Positions 11,275 to 23,604 of a stretch of DNA of 64,000 bases are shown piece by piece; within the stretch, counting starts at the first letter, position 1; each line of letters starts with the position of its first letter. The position numbers were made by a program, and so were the translations under genes. The DNA comes from Circinella umbellata. Lineage: Eukaryota > Mucoromycota > Mucoromycetes > Mucorales > Lichtheimiaceae. The notes under the pieces were generated by a model. It saw nothing but the letters and a program-made list of their open reading frames with translations, was not told the DNA's origin and made no database searches. Location: assembly GCA_025093555.1 (NCBI GenBank), contig JAIWNF010000026.1, positions 372,001 to 436,000 on the forward strand, read 5' to 3'.

Positions 11275-12700
11275 ATGAATTCACCTATTAAACATGAAGA
11301 TCTTGATATGGAGCCTTATGGCCCCGAATCACCCGAAGCTTATGAAAACGATAATCCACTTTTTCGTCCGTATGTAGGCATGGTAGATGACATTGAAGAA
11401 GAGTTCGAGATTACTCGTGCCAAATATTCTACTTCACTTGATGTCCGTGGCTATATACCCGGTAAGTTTTGATGCAAACCGCCTACAATTCTTATTCATG
11501 AATATAGTTATTTCTTTTTGTCGTCAGTATTGAAACTAATATATATTATTATTCTTACTATATCATTAGTTTATGAATATATGGCTGGTACGCAGCCTAT
11601 AATGTGGGATCGTGAGACAGGTAAAAACGCGGTCAAGAGAGACAAAAAAAGACATAACGAGCAATTTCAAATATTGATACAAACTGGTCTATTTAATAGG
11701 GTTTGTACACTTTACTGGGATCTGGAAGTGTCTCGGTAATTCCAAAGCTGACATTGTTCGCGTTGTTGATTCGAATCCTGAACTCGGAGTAACGAAGATT
11801 CGTGGTGGATTCCTAAAGATCCAAGGAACTTGGATGCCATTCGAACATGCTAAAACTTTATGTCGACGAACGGCGTGGAGGATCCGAGACAAACTTATTC
11901 CTTTGTTCGGTCCAACCTTCGCAGACGAATGCTTACCACCTACTCATGATGATTATGGCTGTCTCTTATTGGATCCAAAGACAGCACCACCTCATCGATC
12001 AGGAGTTCATCAAAGACGTAATAATTCAACATCTACAACAACGGCAGTTGGAAATGGTTCTGGTGGCAAATCTATGGTGAGTCGCCGATATCACCATCAC
12101 CATCATCAATATCACGTAGCCCCCTATCGGCGACGATCTTCCTCTTCTTCTGTTGAGTCTGTACCACCAACAGCACAAGTACCACGCCGTCTATCAACCA
12201 GAAGAGCACGCGACTCGAGTAGTAGCAGCAGTAGCATGTCTCTCGCGCGTTTGTTAAACAGTGATTCGACGCCGTCACCCACCACAGATGACGCTCCCTC
12301 ATCACCTGCGAATACGACTCCGTCGCCATCATTTCGCCGCAAGACTCCTCCACCTCCCTCATTTCGATTTCCATTTTCGCCATTTGTGCGCCACAGCACT
12401 AGTAATATGATGAACTCTCCTCCTGTTGATGATGTTGTTCTGCTTCCACGCGTCTCGCCTTCGGAAGTTTCACGGCCACCTTCCTCATCTGGTCTTCCGT
12501 TACTTCACGCCACATTACCGGGATGGTCTTCAACAAGTTCAGACGACCAAGTCGATACTGTACGTGCTTCATTATTATTACAACGACTAAGTGTTGATGC
12601 TGGTGAACGTCCTTTCTTTTCACCTTCAGCTTCACTACCTTTAGCTGCTCGTGTGGTTGTCAATTCTTCTGAATTTACGGTATCATGGGAGGGTCAGTAA
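11275..12700 (+). CDS. APSES/KilA-N-type DNA-binding transcription factor
   Basis: Three exons (11275-11461, 11570-11620, 11700-12700) join in frame to 412 residues. Splicing restores a continuous APSES domain at residues about 60-150. It runs from an acidic lead-in through VYEYMAGTQPIMWDRETG and FVHFTGIWKCLGNSKADIV to KIRGGFLKIQGTWMPFEHA and then IRDKLIPLFGPTFADECL. The 'WDRETG-hxhhTGIWK' block and the 'GTWMPFEHA' block are hallmarks of the fungal Xbp1/StuA-like branch. This fold binds short GC-containing sites through a winged helix. The last 230 residues are Ser/Pro/Arg-rich and low-complexity, with a His-rich run, and probably act in regulation. No ankyrin repeats follow, so it is not an Mbp1/Swi4/Swi6 type. 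Members control morphogenesis, sporulation or cell-cycle arrest in other fungi; the role here is inferred from family only. Confidence 0.85.
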
Positions 12701-15700
12701 AAGAAGGGAGTAAAGCAAAAAAGGTTACATTGCTCTCCACCAAACAAAGTTATATCATACTTCATTATTATTATTCTATTATCATTACCCATCAACCATC
12801 TGTTGTATATATTTTCTCTCTATTGCTATTTTTCTCAAAAAGGACTGCTATCCGTTCCTTTTTCTTATTTTTTTTTTCGTGTAATATCCATCCAAAATAC
12901 GCGTGTATATATGTTATATTTCCCATTTTATCAAATTCTTCTTTCATAAGCCTTCAAAAGATACTATTTTATACAGACACAAACACAAACACAAAGAAAA
13001 AAGTAGTCCACAAAATTCTTTATTATTATTATTACAAGCAAAGCATATATATTAAAAATAAACGCTTTATATTACAATATTGACTTTATACAAGTCGTCT
13101 TTTTCGTTTTTTGTCATTTTCATATTTATTCTTTATAACAATTGATATGTCGCTTTATTGTCTTTGAAATGAATAGTTTTATAAAAAAAAACTTTTCGAA
13201 TAATAAATCGACAAAAAAGAATCGTTCTTCCAGACCTTTCCCGAAGGGCACAATTCATTGAAAAGAAAGGACCACAGGATATGGAATGGTTAAAAAGCAA
13301 GTTGAAAATTTTTTGTATCAGCCTTCTTTTTATACTCAAGAAGACTCCGGAGACTGAATCCAAAATAGATGGCTTATATTTTATAGTAATTAGCTCGGCG
13401 CTCAAACATCTTTGAAAAGTGTACAGACCCATATATAAATTACACGTAGCTTTTTTTCTTTTTTTTGTTGAATTGGTTCGTTTTAATTTAAGGATATATA
13501 CATTTCTTTTTTTGCTTAACACATTTCAAGGGTTCCCACTCCCGCTCCCCCAAAATTGAAAATTGGTATTATTTTTTTCATTAGTTAAAAGTACAAAGAA
13601 AATAAAAATATAAACTTTCTTTTTTCGAAAAAAAAATATGTAATCAACCGATACCATTTTTGTAAATGCAGTGTCACGATAAACGGGCGAACTTTATGAA
13701 AAAGAGTTTTACTGCAGGAGAAAGGGACTTTTTCGCTGGCTTGTGTAGCGAACATCAATCATTCATCATCTTCGTCATTCATAATAATATACAATGATAA
13801 ACCAATAACAAGCTACAGAAAAAAAAACCGAAGGCGCGTTATTATTATCCACCTGACATGTTTTTCTCGAGATTTATATAAACAAACAAAACTAAACATC
13901 TCGACATACATGCATATTGTTACCACTTTGTCAATTCGAAGATTAACAATTATTTTTCTCTCTGAGCTGTCCAAAAAAAAAATCTCGAGAAATGAAAGCA
14001 GTTCGTAATACTTTTCTAACCAGATATCTATAAAACCGTCCGAGAAATCACCCCTCCTTTTTTTTGGCTTCTCTTTCTTCACCTTCCCTCGGGTGTCTCA
14101 AGTAAGCTTCCGAGCCTATCCTAATATGTGATTCACGGATGCAGGAGTACTTCTATGTGTGTGTCTTGACGATATATTTCATTAGCAACAACAACTTTAG
14201 ATATTTTTGGAATTGAAGATAGCAATTTGAATATATTTCGGGTAACAGCCCCGAGGAAAGCATCAAATTGTTCAAAATATAAAAAGCCCCTATTTCTCAT
14301 TTATTGTTATTGTTGTTGTTACAAGTCATATGCTTTATTTTGAAGCAAAAAACGGAACAAAGAAATAAAAAGGGAAGTTAAAATTAATATTAGTAGTTTG
14401 ATATGATATATTTGAATAAGTAGTAATAAAACAACTTATATTTTTTAATAATGCTACTCTTGGAAAAATGTAGCATCAGTTGTAAAAATGACAGTTGTTT
14501 TTATGATGGCTCGCAGCAAAGGTAGACCATTTCTTATTATATGATACAACAAATACTTTTATTAGACTGTTTTTTGTTCTTGGATGTGCATAAATATAAA
14601 ACAAAGTTTAGTGACAATTAAATTATTTTTGCCCTACTCTTTATTTCCGTTTCTCACCGAGAACATGTACTTAAGTCTAGCAAGTTCGGGGTATCCACAG
14701 GTTAGTACAATGTATAAATATGATGGTCCGGGATCTGTTACTTATACATGAATTATTTTAGCATTGTGTTTTATTTATTTAATTTATCATTATAATTAAG
14801 AATGTATTCCCTTGGTTTTTTTTTCTGAAGATTCGCAGACATTAGTAATATAAACAGCGCAAACAAAATACGTATAAAACATTTTTCGGTGCGGTTATCA
14901 CATTGAAGACACTAAAAAAGAGTTGTGTACCATTAATAAAGGCAAGCCAATGAGGATCCGATAAATTATATAGTATTTGGGCAGAAGAAAAATAATAAGA
15001 TACCATAGTACTACATACCTGATGTAACACACGCATTCTTAGTGTTCACTGAAATTGTTTTATTACTATTGGTAAATGATAAGTTCAACAAGAAAAAAAG
15101 CGAATGAGGCATTGACTGTTTGCTTATATACACAACAAATATATCTTCGTAATATGGATATGTATATATATATATATACGTTCTATTGACATGGCGCCTT
15201 TACATGATCGAAAATCCGATCTTGTATGCCAAATTTTTATTTTTTAAAGCTAATTTTCTTCACATACAGTAGTATATTATTTATGTCAAGCAAGTTAAAC
15301 TGATTATTCACGTATTATGAAGACAGTTGGTAAAAATATCAAAGACGTTCTACTACGTATGTCAGCGGATATTCTGAAAGGATAATAATAATAAAATGAC
15401 TACACGTACATCTTTTATTATACCACTTTTTTTAGTTTGTATTGAAATATCGCTTATGTAGTTCAATTATGTTCTATCCATTATTTATGATGTAATATAC
15501 GGACCAGTACTATACAATAGGATGTGGGCTACCTTTTATATTTTGCTCGTATCTTCATAAATTAATCCGTCGACCCAAAAACTACCACAGTAGCACCGAT
15601 GACCGAGTAGTATTAATTTTCTATCAAAGATGGTATACGTATACAACAAAAGAACATAATAAAATCACGCACTTAAAACTTTCCATTGGGCGAACCACGT

Positions 15701-16378
15701 GTACAATATCATGATTGTAGCGATTGCTGTACTATGATAAAAGCTCTTAAAGTTTGTCATAGAAAAATGACAATAGATTTAACTTTAAAATGGAAATCGA
15801 GTAAAATCACATAACAATGACTTACCGCCCATCAGCCTAAAATAAACAATAGCAAGACTATCATGGCTAAGCCCAAGGTCTAAGTTCAATAACGAGATTA
15901 TTCATCTGATAATAAAAACAGTGACTAATACGGTATAAAGCACCCTACCCTAATAACCTTTATTCGCACACAATAAATAACTAGGCGCACATTATTTCAT
16001 AAAATAAAAAAATTACTCTATATACAGCACTTTAAATATATATACAGCTGTAAAAGATAACCTTTTACAAATATTCAATTTCCTATTAATTAAAAATATA
16101 TAAAAATGTTTCTTAAAAGCCTTTCTTATGTATGAGTTTATATTGCTTGATATTATCAAAATAAACAAATACGTATCGCAACGATAATGCTTAGACCCAC
16201 AAAGAAGCATCAAGCTTTACTTGCCCACTGTTCGAATCTAACCCCCCCCCCAAAAAAAAAAAATTCTATCTTGAGGGCATGGGTAGAAATTGGATTACAA
16301 CATATTTATTCTCAACCATTTTGTTATATCATATCAAGATTGTTAGCAATTCTGGTTATACGTATGTCATATAGATTT

Positions 16379-16663
16379 TCATCTTTTAATGTGACTATTC
16401 AACCCTGGCCAAAGAAATATGTCTTCAGTCCTATAAAAATTAGTTACTAAAATACCAATTTGAATATCGTCAACTAATGAATAACAAACTTGAGAATCAA
16501 TTCTCCAAGGCCGTGATGGTACATCGGTTGCCTTTTCGTATAGAAAATTACAATATCCACTCCCTAAACCGACATCGATCACTTCGGCATATTCTACCAA
16601 TCGGTATATAGTAATACATAAATACGTAACTATAGTTTTACCATGACAGATTATCTGCTTCAT
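16379..16663 (-). pseudogene. unidentified coding remnant
   Basis: A 94-codon open frame on the minus strand. Its middle (EVIDVGLGSGYCNFLYEKA, then RPWRIDSQVCYSLVDDIQIG) has the composition of a globular protein rather than random AT-rich translation. 'VIDVGLGSGY' is reminiscent of the glycine motif of SAM-dependent methyltransferases, but the fragment is too short and lacks the following motifs. No flanking exons were found in either direction. Treat it as a possible gene relic; the methyltransferase idea is weak. Confidence 0.2.
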
Positions 16664-17482
16664 TAATGTCTTGACTTCATTTTGAGGTCACTTTTCATGA
16701 AGTTTAATCATAGTGTTGAAAGAATTGAGACCTTACTGTTCAGCTCCTTCTTGAAAATCCTATAGCTCATAATACCAGTTTTACGGAAACAATTAATAGT
16801 ACCATTCTAGTTCACGTTTCCCATGTTATATTTGACTGAAATTACAGTTGAACTCCTTTTTTGCACAGGTGGAATTTGGCTCAGAAGTAATGTAAAAAAC
16901 AGGGGCGTGCAAAAAGTGAGATCGAGAACATAATAAAACAGAATGGGATCTTTGGCAAAAGATGCAAAAAAACTAGATTTACGTAACAGTAATTTTTTTG
17001 ATAGTAATATAAATAGGGCTTTCCAATTTCACCAAATTCAGTTTACAATATTGATTTTCTTGAAACCAAAACTATGGAACGTTGCTCATTTCTTTCGTTA
17101 ATAAAGTTGTACGTAGTTTAGGTATAGCTTTATAGTTTATCGATCCTTAATATGAGAGAGAGAGAGAGTTTAAGGCTTTTCGTCGTCATTTCTTTTCTTT
17201 TATATCATGACGTTTTTTCTGTATTAGGCTTCTTTTTTTTATCGAGGAACAAAGCAGTTGGAAACTGCCAAAGGTTTTATTATTTCGGCAAATTGGTTTT
17301 CTCTAAATTGGTACAATTTCTCACATATTCAGAGCATTGGTTTGATTTGAACTTGTAATATATTTGATGATCCCAGTGGTTGGGAATACCTTTTACAGTT
17401 CCCAGTTACGTACGTATAAGACAGATTTAGGCACATAATTTAAAATAACTATTTAGTACATTAAATAATTTATGCATTTTCT

Positions 17483-17860
17483 TTGATTATTTTGTTATGT
17501 GACCGTCAATTATACCTAGATAAAAAAGATTGGAACTGCCGCTGTTATGAAATTGCTGTTAAAAGAGAGTATTATGATAGCCCAGTACTAATCACCCTTT
17601 TCGACGACCTCAAGAGTGCATTTGGCGATATTTTAACATTACCACAAGAACAGCAACCACTCAACTACATACTCAAGGTCAGAAGTTAGTCTGACGTTAG
17701 GTAAATGGTAAACGGTCTGGCCCGCTGTCTCGTACGTGTCTTACGTGGAATTGGCTACTTGAGTCATCCAAATGGCGATTTTGACTTGGAAGAGCCAGCA
17801 CCAGAGAAAACCATGGATATTCTCATCTCCTCCCCTTCACAATCCCTACATCTAAACTAG
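17483..17860 (+). pseudogene. unidentified two-part coding remnant
   Basis: Two adjoining open segments look protein-like. The first (17483-17689) includes YDSPVLITLFDDLKSAFGD. The second (from about 17706 to TAG at 17860) includes GLARCLVRVLRGIGYLSHP and ends in a Ser-rich tail. They are in different frames and are separated by only about 20 bases with stops, too short for an intron, so a frameshift is likely. The DNA after 17860 is pyrimidine-rich, like a 3' flank. I do not recognise the family. It could be the decayed 3' end of a host gene or of an element protein. Confidence 0.25.
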
Positions 17861-19250
17861 AATACCTTTAATATTACTCCCTTTGCCGCTTTTTTCCTCC
17901 TCTTCTTTTTCTCAATTTTTCTTTTACTCTTCAGGCACACCAAACAGCCTTTGCTCTCTCCAATTTGAGTTTTTCCCATACTAGGTTTTTTCAGCTTGAT
18001 TATCTACCCCTTATTTTATATATATTTATACAATTGCTCTTAATCCTATCGAACCGCAAGGAAGCGACCACAGGCTTGTGGGCGAAGGTCCACTAGTCTT
18101 CCATATTAATAAATTTAAAATCTTAAACTAAAAAAGATTGGAGGCGGGGTATCATTTACATAAAGTATAGGCTATTCTATTACTGTTGCATTTTAATTTT
18201 CTGACTGAATTCGTTGCTATTATTCCAGTGTCAGAAGATGGCAGATATTATTGTATCAAGGAATGAAACACCTTTCTTTCTTATCTTTTTTTTAAAAAAA
18301 ACTAGAAACGAGTAGCCCCGTTTCAAATGTCGTAAACACAGACTGTTTTATTTGTTGAGAGTCCCGAGAAGATTACATTTTACGTAGGATAAACTGAAAA
18401 AAACTGTAAACTACCAGTATAAGGGACGGACTTTGGACAATTCCCGGATAATAATGCAAAATATAAAATGGGGTTTGTAGTTTTAGTAACACTTTCTTTG
18501 TACTTACACTATTCTTTAAAATATCTTTACCTATATGTACAGTAACTTTCTTATGCTTATAGATATCCATACCTTTGAATCACATTTGTTTATCAGCCTA
18601 TCCAAATTGTGATGAATAAAATACGTTATCCATTTTTATTTTCACAAAATATTGTATTCTATTCTTTTAGTTATGTGATCATATAATATAAGTAGGAGAC
18701 CCATTTACGTAGTTATAAAATAATTTGATGGACTTATAAAGATCTACTACTGTAACGGTATATATTTTCAAAATTTTCTAATCTAACGGGATCCAATCAA
18801 ATTGCTATAATATACATAAGAAAAATAAAATAAAAAAAAAATGGTATGAAATGATAGCAAGTTAATAAATGAAGTGTTGTCAATACATAATCATGATACT
18901 ATTAATAGTAGTAGTCCGTTCACAATTATCCCCACTATATATATGAATACGTATGTATAATAAAATAAGAGTGAAAAGATTTCACGCGAAGATGAAATTA
19001 TTACAAGGATTGAGAAGATTATTTCTTACGTATAATGCATAAATCCCATCAAGGGTAATAAATCAAGGTAACAATAAAGAATGTAAAAATAGCACAGCGA
19101 ATGTGTTCTTTACGTCTTTGTTTTTATTATTACTTTATTAAAAACCTAACCCCCCAAAGATTTCCATATTTTGGATGTTGACAAATAGAATGTGAAAGGT
19201 TTATAATCATTTTGTTAAACTATAGAACAATCCGTAACAACGTGTTGTAA

Positions 19251-19463
19251 GTTATTTTTGCTTCTAAACTGAACAGCAACGACCACAACAACTACTTTTT
19301 AATTAATTCACTTGTATTCCAATCCCTTGAAATAACAATCAGCAATGATGAAGAAGGAGAAGGAGAAGAAGAAGAAGAAGAAGAAGGAGATATCCAAGAG
19401 ATCAATGAAGAGGATGCCAGTATTGTACAGACCCAAGCTGGACAAGATCAAATTATGCAATAA
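19251..19463 (+). pseudogene. acidic C-terminal exon-like remnant
   Basis: The frame is open from 19251 to the TAA at 19461 with no ATG. It ends in a glutamate-rich run (EGEGEEEEEEEGD from a GAA/GGA repeat), then IQEINEEDASIVQTQAGQD and a stop. The region before the Glu run is also readable. It looks like the last exon of a longer protein, but no upstream exon could be linked. A chance open frame through a GAA repeat is the alternative. Confidence 0.2.
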
Positions 19464-20215
19464 ATAGTTTATCAATGAACATGTATTTCCCAGATTGGTT
19501 AATAAATTATTGCAACATTTATTTTTCATGTAGAATTAGCTACATATATCTCTGATGAATTAAGACAGTTTTTATTAAATTTATTCAAGTACGTACGTAG
19601 TAGTCTTGTACTCATCACTTAATAGTCGAAACGACATACATATTCAAGCATGTTTGATAAATTTTGAAATCGTAGAGTAACAAATAAACCAATTACAAAA
19701 AAAAAGGTGTTATTTTAGTACATCCAAAAGATAAAATGAGCGAATACAAACTAGTTTTTTTCATTTTTATTTTTCAGGCTTGTGAGCAGCTTGCTTTATC
19801 TTTTATCAAATAAAAAGATCGGATAAACATTATATTATATTACATAATTGGTATAAACAGAAATAGAACCTGATCTATTACTGTATGCTCATACAATTTA
19901 TGTTGGACAAGATGCGAAAACAAGTTTCTCAATAAACTCAAACAATAATCATTTATAACATCATATTTAGAGTTAAGCTGCGGAATTTATATGACTTATA
20001 CACGTGAAGATCGAAAATACTGATAGATATATGACCATATAGTAATTCCATATAAAGTGCATACAAATACATGTCAAATTATTGCTTAACCCCGGAAACA
20101 CTATAAAAACTAAGGTGTTTGTAGCAACTCCCAAAATGAAAAGGCAAAATAGACTACCTTCCACTGGACTAGTGGCTGTTTATAAGCCAAAGTCGTAATT
20201 GGTCTTTGTTTCTAT

Positions 20216-20419
20216 TTAAGAAATCAAGAGCAAGATCAATTTCACCCAATCACTCGAAGGATGAGTAATGGAAAGATTAACTGGCAGATCGCGTAAAGAT
20301 TGACTACTTGATCCGGCAGATGTTGATGCTGCAAGATTCTGTTCCTGAACATTTCTTCTCGGACAGCCTCGGCCACGCTTAGCGAGTTGGTTTTGAGTAG
20401 TGTTATTGGAATGATTCAT
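20216..20419 (-). CDS. small AT-hook protein or start of a broken element protein
   Basis: A 67-codon minus-strand ORF starts MNHSNNTTQNQLAKRGRGC and contains the basic core KRGRGCPRR. That core is close to the AT-hook consensus (GRP core; here the R-P pair is broken by a cysteine). A Ser/Ala/Gln-rich stretch and a hydrophobic end follow. A TATA-like element sits 63 bases upstream on the same strand. AT-hooks at the very N terminus are also seen in the Fanzor-like gene at 36697, so this may be the first exon of another such element whose remainder is lost. Equally it could be an independent short gene. No splice donor leading to a recognisable next exon was found. Confidence 0.3.
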   Translation of the reverse strand: MNHSNNTTQNQLAKRGRGCPRRNVQEQNLAASTSAGSSSQSLRDLPVNLSITHPSSDWVKLILLLIS

Positions 20420-20481
20420 CGTAAAATAATTGTGAAAAAAAGGAGCAATGTGTAATATAGTTCAAACCCTTCACAATTCAG

Positions 20482-20489
20482 TATTTATA
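20482..20489 (-). promoter_or_regulatory. TATA-like element of the AT-hook ORF
   Basis: On the minus strand the sequence reads TATAAATA, 63 bases before the ATG at 20419. It supports the ORF being, or having been, a transcribed unit. Motif-only call. Confidence 0.3.
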
Positions 20490-21115
20490 ACTCGACTTCA
20501 GTATTCCTTCGCCGTTACCTTCCATTTTTGGTAACTTTTTGAAGTTTTTGAGGTCGTTGATTAGCGGACTTTGTCAATTTCTTACCAAAAATAATAAAGT
20601 GGCAAAGGGCGATACTTTTCCCTGTACAATGTATGATATGTTGCAACTCTGATCAAATATATACGTATTAATCTATATGGGTCAATTATAAAAGTGTTGT
20701 ATTCTTGTTTCTACAGTTTTTTGCTATATAAATATAACATTTTTTATTTTTTATTTTTTATTCTTAGTTCTTATCTAGGCTATATTTTCATATATTTTAA
20801 AGAGCCAAGAATCTATCATATAAGTCGTTCGGAAAATAAGGCAACGAGAATATAGTAATTATACCGGCCCTATCGGCCCTTATTCCATATATTATCTAAG
20901 ACGTGGGTAATTATTTGGCAATGCATGGCCCGGAAACACAAAGTCGTTTTAACATAAAAAGTAAACCATGTTTCTGTAGGTGATCACCTGCTATTTTTTT
21001 TTGGTTTATCTATATGTATATTTGATATCACAAGAGCTATGATATATATACAAGCCTCCCTTCCTCTCCTTTCCTCCTCCTGTCGGTTCCAATCCATTTT
21101 TTGACATTAACAACA

Positions 21116-22677
21116 ATGGGTCAACATGGAAGTAAATTTGAAGAACCATTTGCATTCACTGGTAATCATGATTTTGACACAATAATATTGCAAGGTAATG
21201 AACAAGAAGAAAAAGAACGTCATGATACAATTCTTGACAATCCCGACTTCTACAATCTTGAACAAGGTACAAAACTTGCCCAAGACTTGGAATATATTGA
21301 CCAAACTTATTATGACCATCAAGAACGGCAAAGACCAAAAGAAGAATACACTGAAGCAATAAGTAGTGGTGCTGCCACTATTTCAATAAGAAGTAGCCCG
21401 AGTCGGAGACGACAATCCCAAGAGCTACGTGCTGAAGGACTTCAAGAAGTTATTGTTGATCATCGTACTATGCCTACAGTTGCCATGGATTTGACAGGTA
21501 GAAGTCTTGTTCGATTAGGTGCAGGAATTGGGTCACTTACAACCCTTACCCAGTTGAACCTGTAAGTAAAATTTATAATATATATATTCAAGGTATACAT
21601 ATGTAAAACAAAAATATTGATAAAGTATTCATCCATAAATTTTTTATTCTCCTTTGCTGAACAATTTAACGATTGAAAATAATAATCAGGTCGCATAATC
21701 AAATTCGAACGTTGCCAAAAGAACTCGGTAACTTGACCCATTTACGTGTTTTAAATATCTCTTACAACCGAATTACCACTTTACCCCGTACCATCGGTCG
21801 ATTGAGTCGATTACGCGCCTTTAATGCAAGTTTTAATCAACTCAAAACGTTACCTATCACCATGTGCCATCTCAACGAACTTATGGTTTTTATCGTCAAC
21901 AATAATACCCTTCAGCAATTACCAGTGGAACTAGGAAAATTGAAACGATTAGCTACTTTTCATATTGCACATAATTTATCATTAACATCGATACCAGCTG
22001 AGATTGCAGATATGCCATCCATCAAGAAATTGGTAGCAGAAGATTGCGGATTTCCTGAAACAGTTTCATTGAATTTATCGAATAATCCTCCATCTCTCGT
22101 AGAAACATGTGCAAGACAACTTGTTAAGATGGCCATTCGTAATAAAACTCAACAGCAGCATGTGTCAGGCACAACAAACGACAGCACGCTACTACAGCGG
22201 ATACCACAGAAATTCTGGCCCTATTTGGCTAGCGTAAAATCCTGTTCTGTATGCAAAGGTCCTTATTTTGATAGTTTTATACGCCATCATCGTATCGTTA
22301 TTCGATCTGGAATTTGGATTACCATAGAATATAAACTATGTTCTTCGCATTGGTCAACAGATGATGATCGCTTGCTTTATACTTTTGGTTATCGTAGTCA
22401 AATTATGCAGGACGGTCTAGTGAATGCTTTTTCACATGAAATGCAACGTAAACTTTATTTGGTTGAACGACACGAAGAAGAACATGTCCATAACAAGAAC
22501 ATCAATGACGAAAAAACAGAAGATGAATATTATTATTGTCGGTTGGTGCCGAGCCATAGTGATTCACTGGATTCAATGCAATTATTAACCACACCAACTC
22601 AAATTTCCGGACAAAAAGGAGGTAGTATGAGTGGTCCTTCGTCAAGTTTACATCTTTTTGCAACAAGATATTTATAA
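21116..22677 (+). CDS. N-myristoylated-type leucine-rich repeat protein
   Basis: Two exons (21116-21561 and 21690-22677) join in frame to 477 residues. I chose the ATG at 21116 because the protein then begins MGQHGS, a good N-myristoylation signal (Gly2, Ser6), which would place it on membranes. An acidic region is followed at about residues 125-275 by five to six LRRs of the 'LxxLPxxLGxLxxLxxLxhSxN' type, as in SHOC2-like and plant intracellular Ras-group proteins. The intron falls inside one LRR. The C-terminal part has a cysteine module, SCSVCKGPYFDSF near residue 330 and LCSSHW about 35 residues later. This resembles the conserved C terminus of LRRC58-like and fungal LRR proteins and may bind zinc. 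Its likely role is a signalling scaffold; this is inference. It is convergent with HIR1. Confidence 0.8.
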
Positions 22678-23086
22678 TATAGATTTAGAGACACCGCCCT
22701 TTACGATATACGCATAAAAAGAAAAGAAGCAAAAAAAGAAAAAAAAACCATATTTCCTGGTATACATATACAAAAACATGTTACTACAGTGGACAATGAA
22801 TATATTATTATTATTTTTTTTTTATTTTTTTTTCATATGTATTTTTTTAAATGGTTTATATGTAGATAACTTGTATACACACGAAGAAAAAATTAAAGTA
22901 TATATGTACTAAATTCATCCACTATTCTTTGAAGATGTCGATTGGAACCTAATTATTTTAAAGAAAAAAAAAAACATGGGCAGTGAACAAAGGGCCATGT
23001 AAAAAGATATAAAAGTTAGTTAACCATCTTGCTATCTTTCATATGTAAATCTATAATAAATAAGTGAAAAAAATCAAGTAGGAATG
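22678..23086. other. convergent intergenic region, LRR gene to HIR1
   Basis: About 410 bases of AT-rich DNA with long A and T runs separate the two stop codons. It must hold the 3' ends of both transcripts. An AATAAA-like AATTAAAG lies at 22891-22898. Nothing else was seen. Confidence 0.5.
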
Positions 23087-23570
23087 TTATTTACCCAATA
23101 ATGGAATAATCTCTTTTAATAATTCATGCTTGGATAAATTTCCCTGAATAAATATAATAAATAAAATAAAGCAAAGAGTATAAATATGTATATTTAACAG
23201 CCATCGATTAATAAAAAAGTAAAAGAAAAAAAAACATACCAATACATTTGGTTCCCATTGTTGTTGTTCGGTAGTACTAGAAAAAAAAGCTTATCAGTGG
23301 GTATACTCTTTTCCATGCTTCATATAGTTTGGTGCCTCACATAAAATGAGTAATGATGCTTATAAATGATGACTTACATAAAAGGTGGTCCAGCTAACCA
23401 TCGGCATAATTCCTTTATTTTTTCCACTTCATTCTCTCTTGCTAAACGTCTTGCATATTGCTTTAACCAATCACGATATTCAACTGGTGAATCAAGTAAT
23501 GCAGCAACAGCAATTTGAATCTGAGTATTATCATTGTCACCATTGGATGTGTTAATAGTCTTATATCCCT

Positions 23571-23604
<34 letters not shown>

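Larger units (their letters stand above)
12701..21115. other. 8.4 kb region without an intact recognised gene
   Basis: This AT-rich stretch between the APSES and LRR genes contains no intact gene that I can recognise. The first 400 bases look like the APSES 3' flank. Short coding-like remnants at 16379-16663, 17483-17860 and 19251-19463 and a 67-codon AT-hook ORF at 20216-20419 are listed separately. A poly-C/poly-A run at 16243-16262 and a GAA-rich run at 19350-19388 stand out. The pattern of scattered fragments suggests an old graveyard of mobile elements or lost genes. Confidence 0.5.

Noticed and set aside
19308..19529. Minus-strand ORF with a poly-Phe run
   Set aside because: It is the complement of a GAA repeat; the plus-strand acidic reading is more protein-like, though also uncertain.
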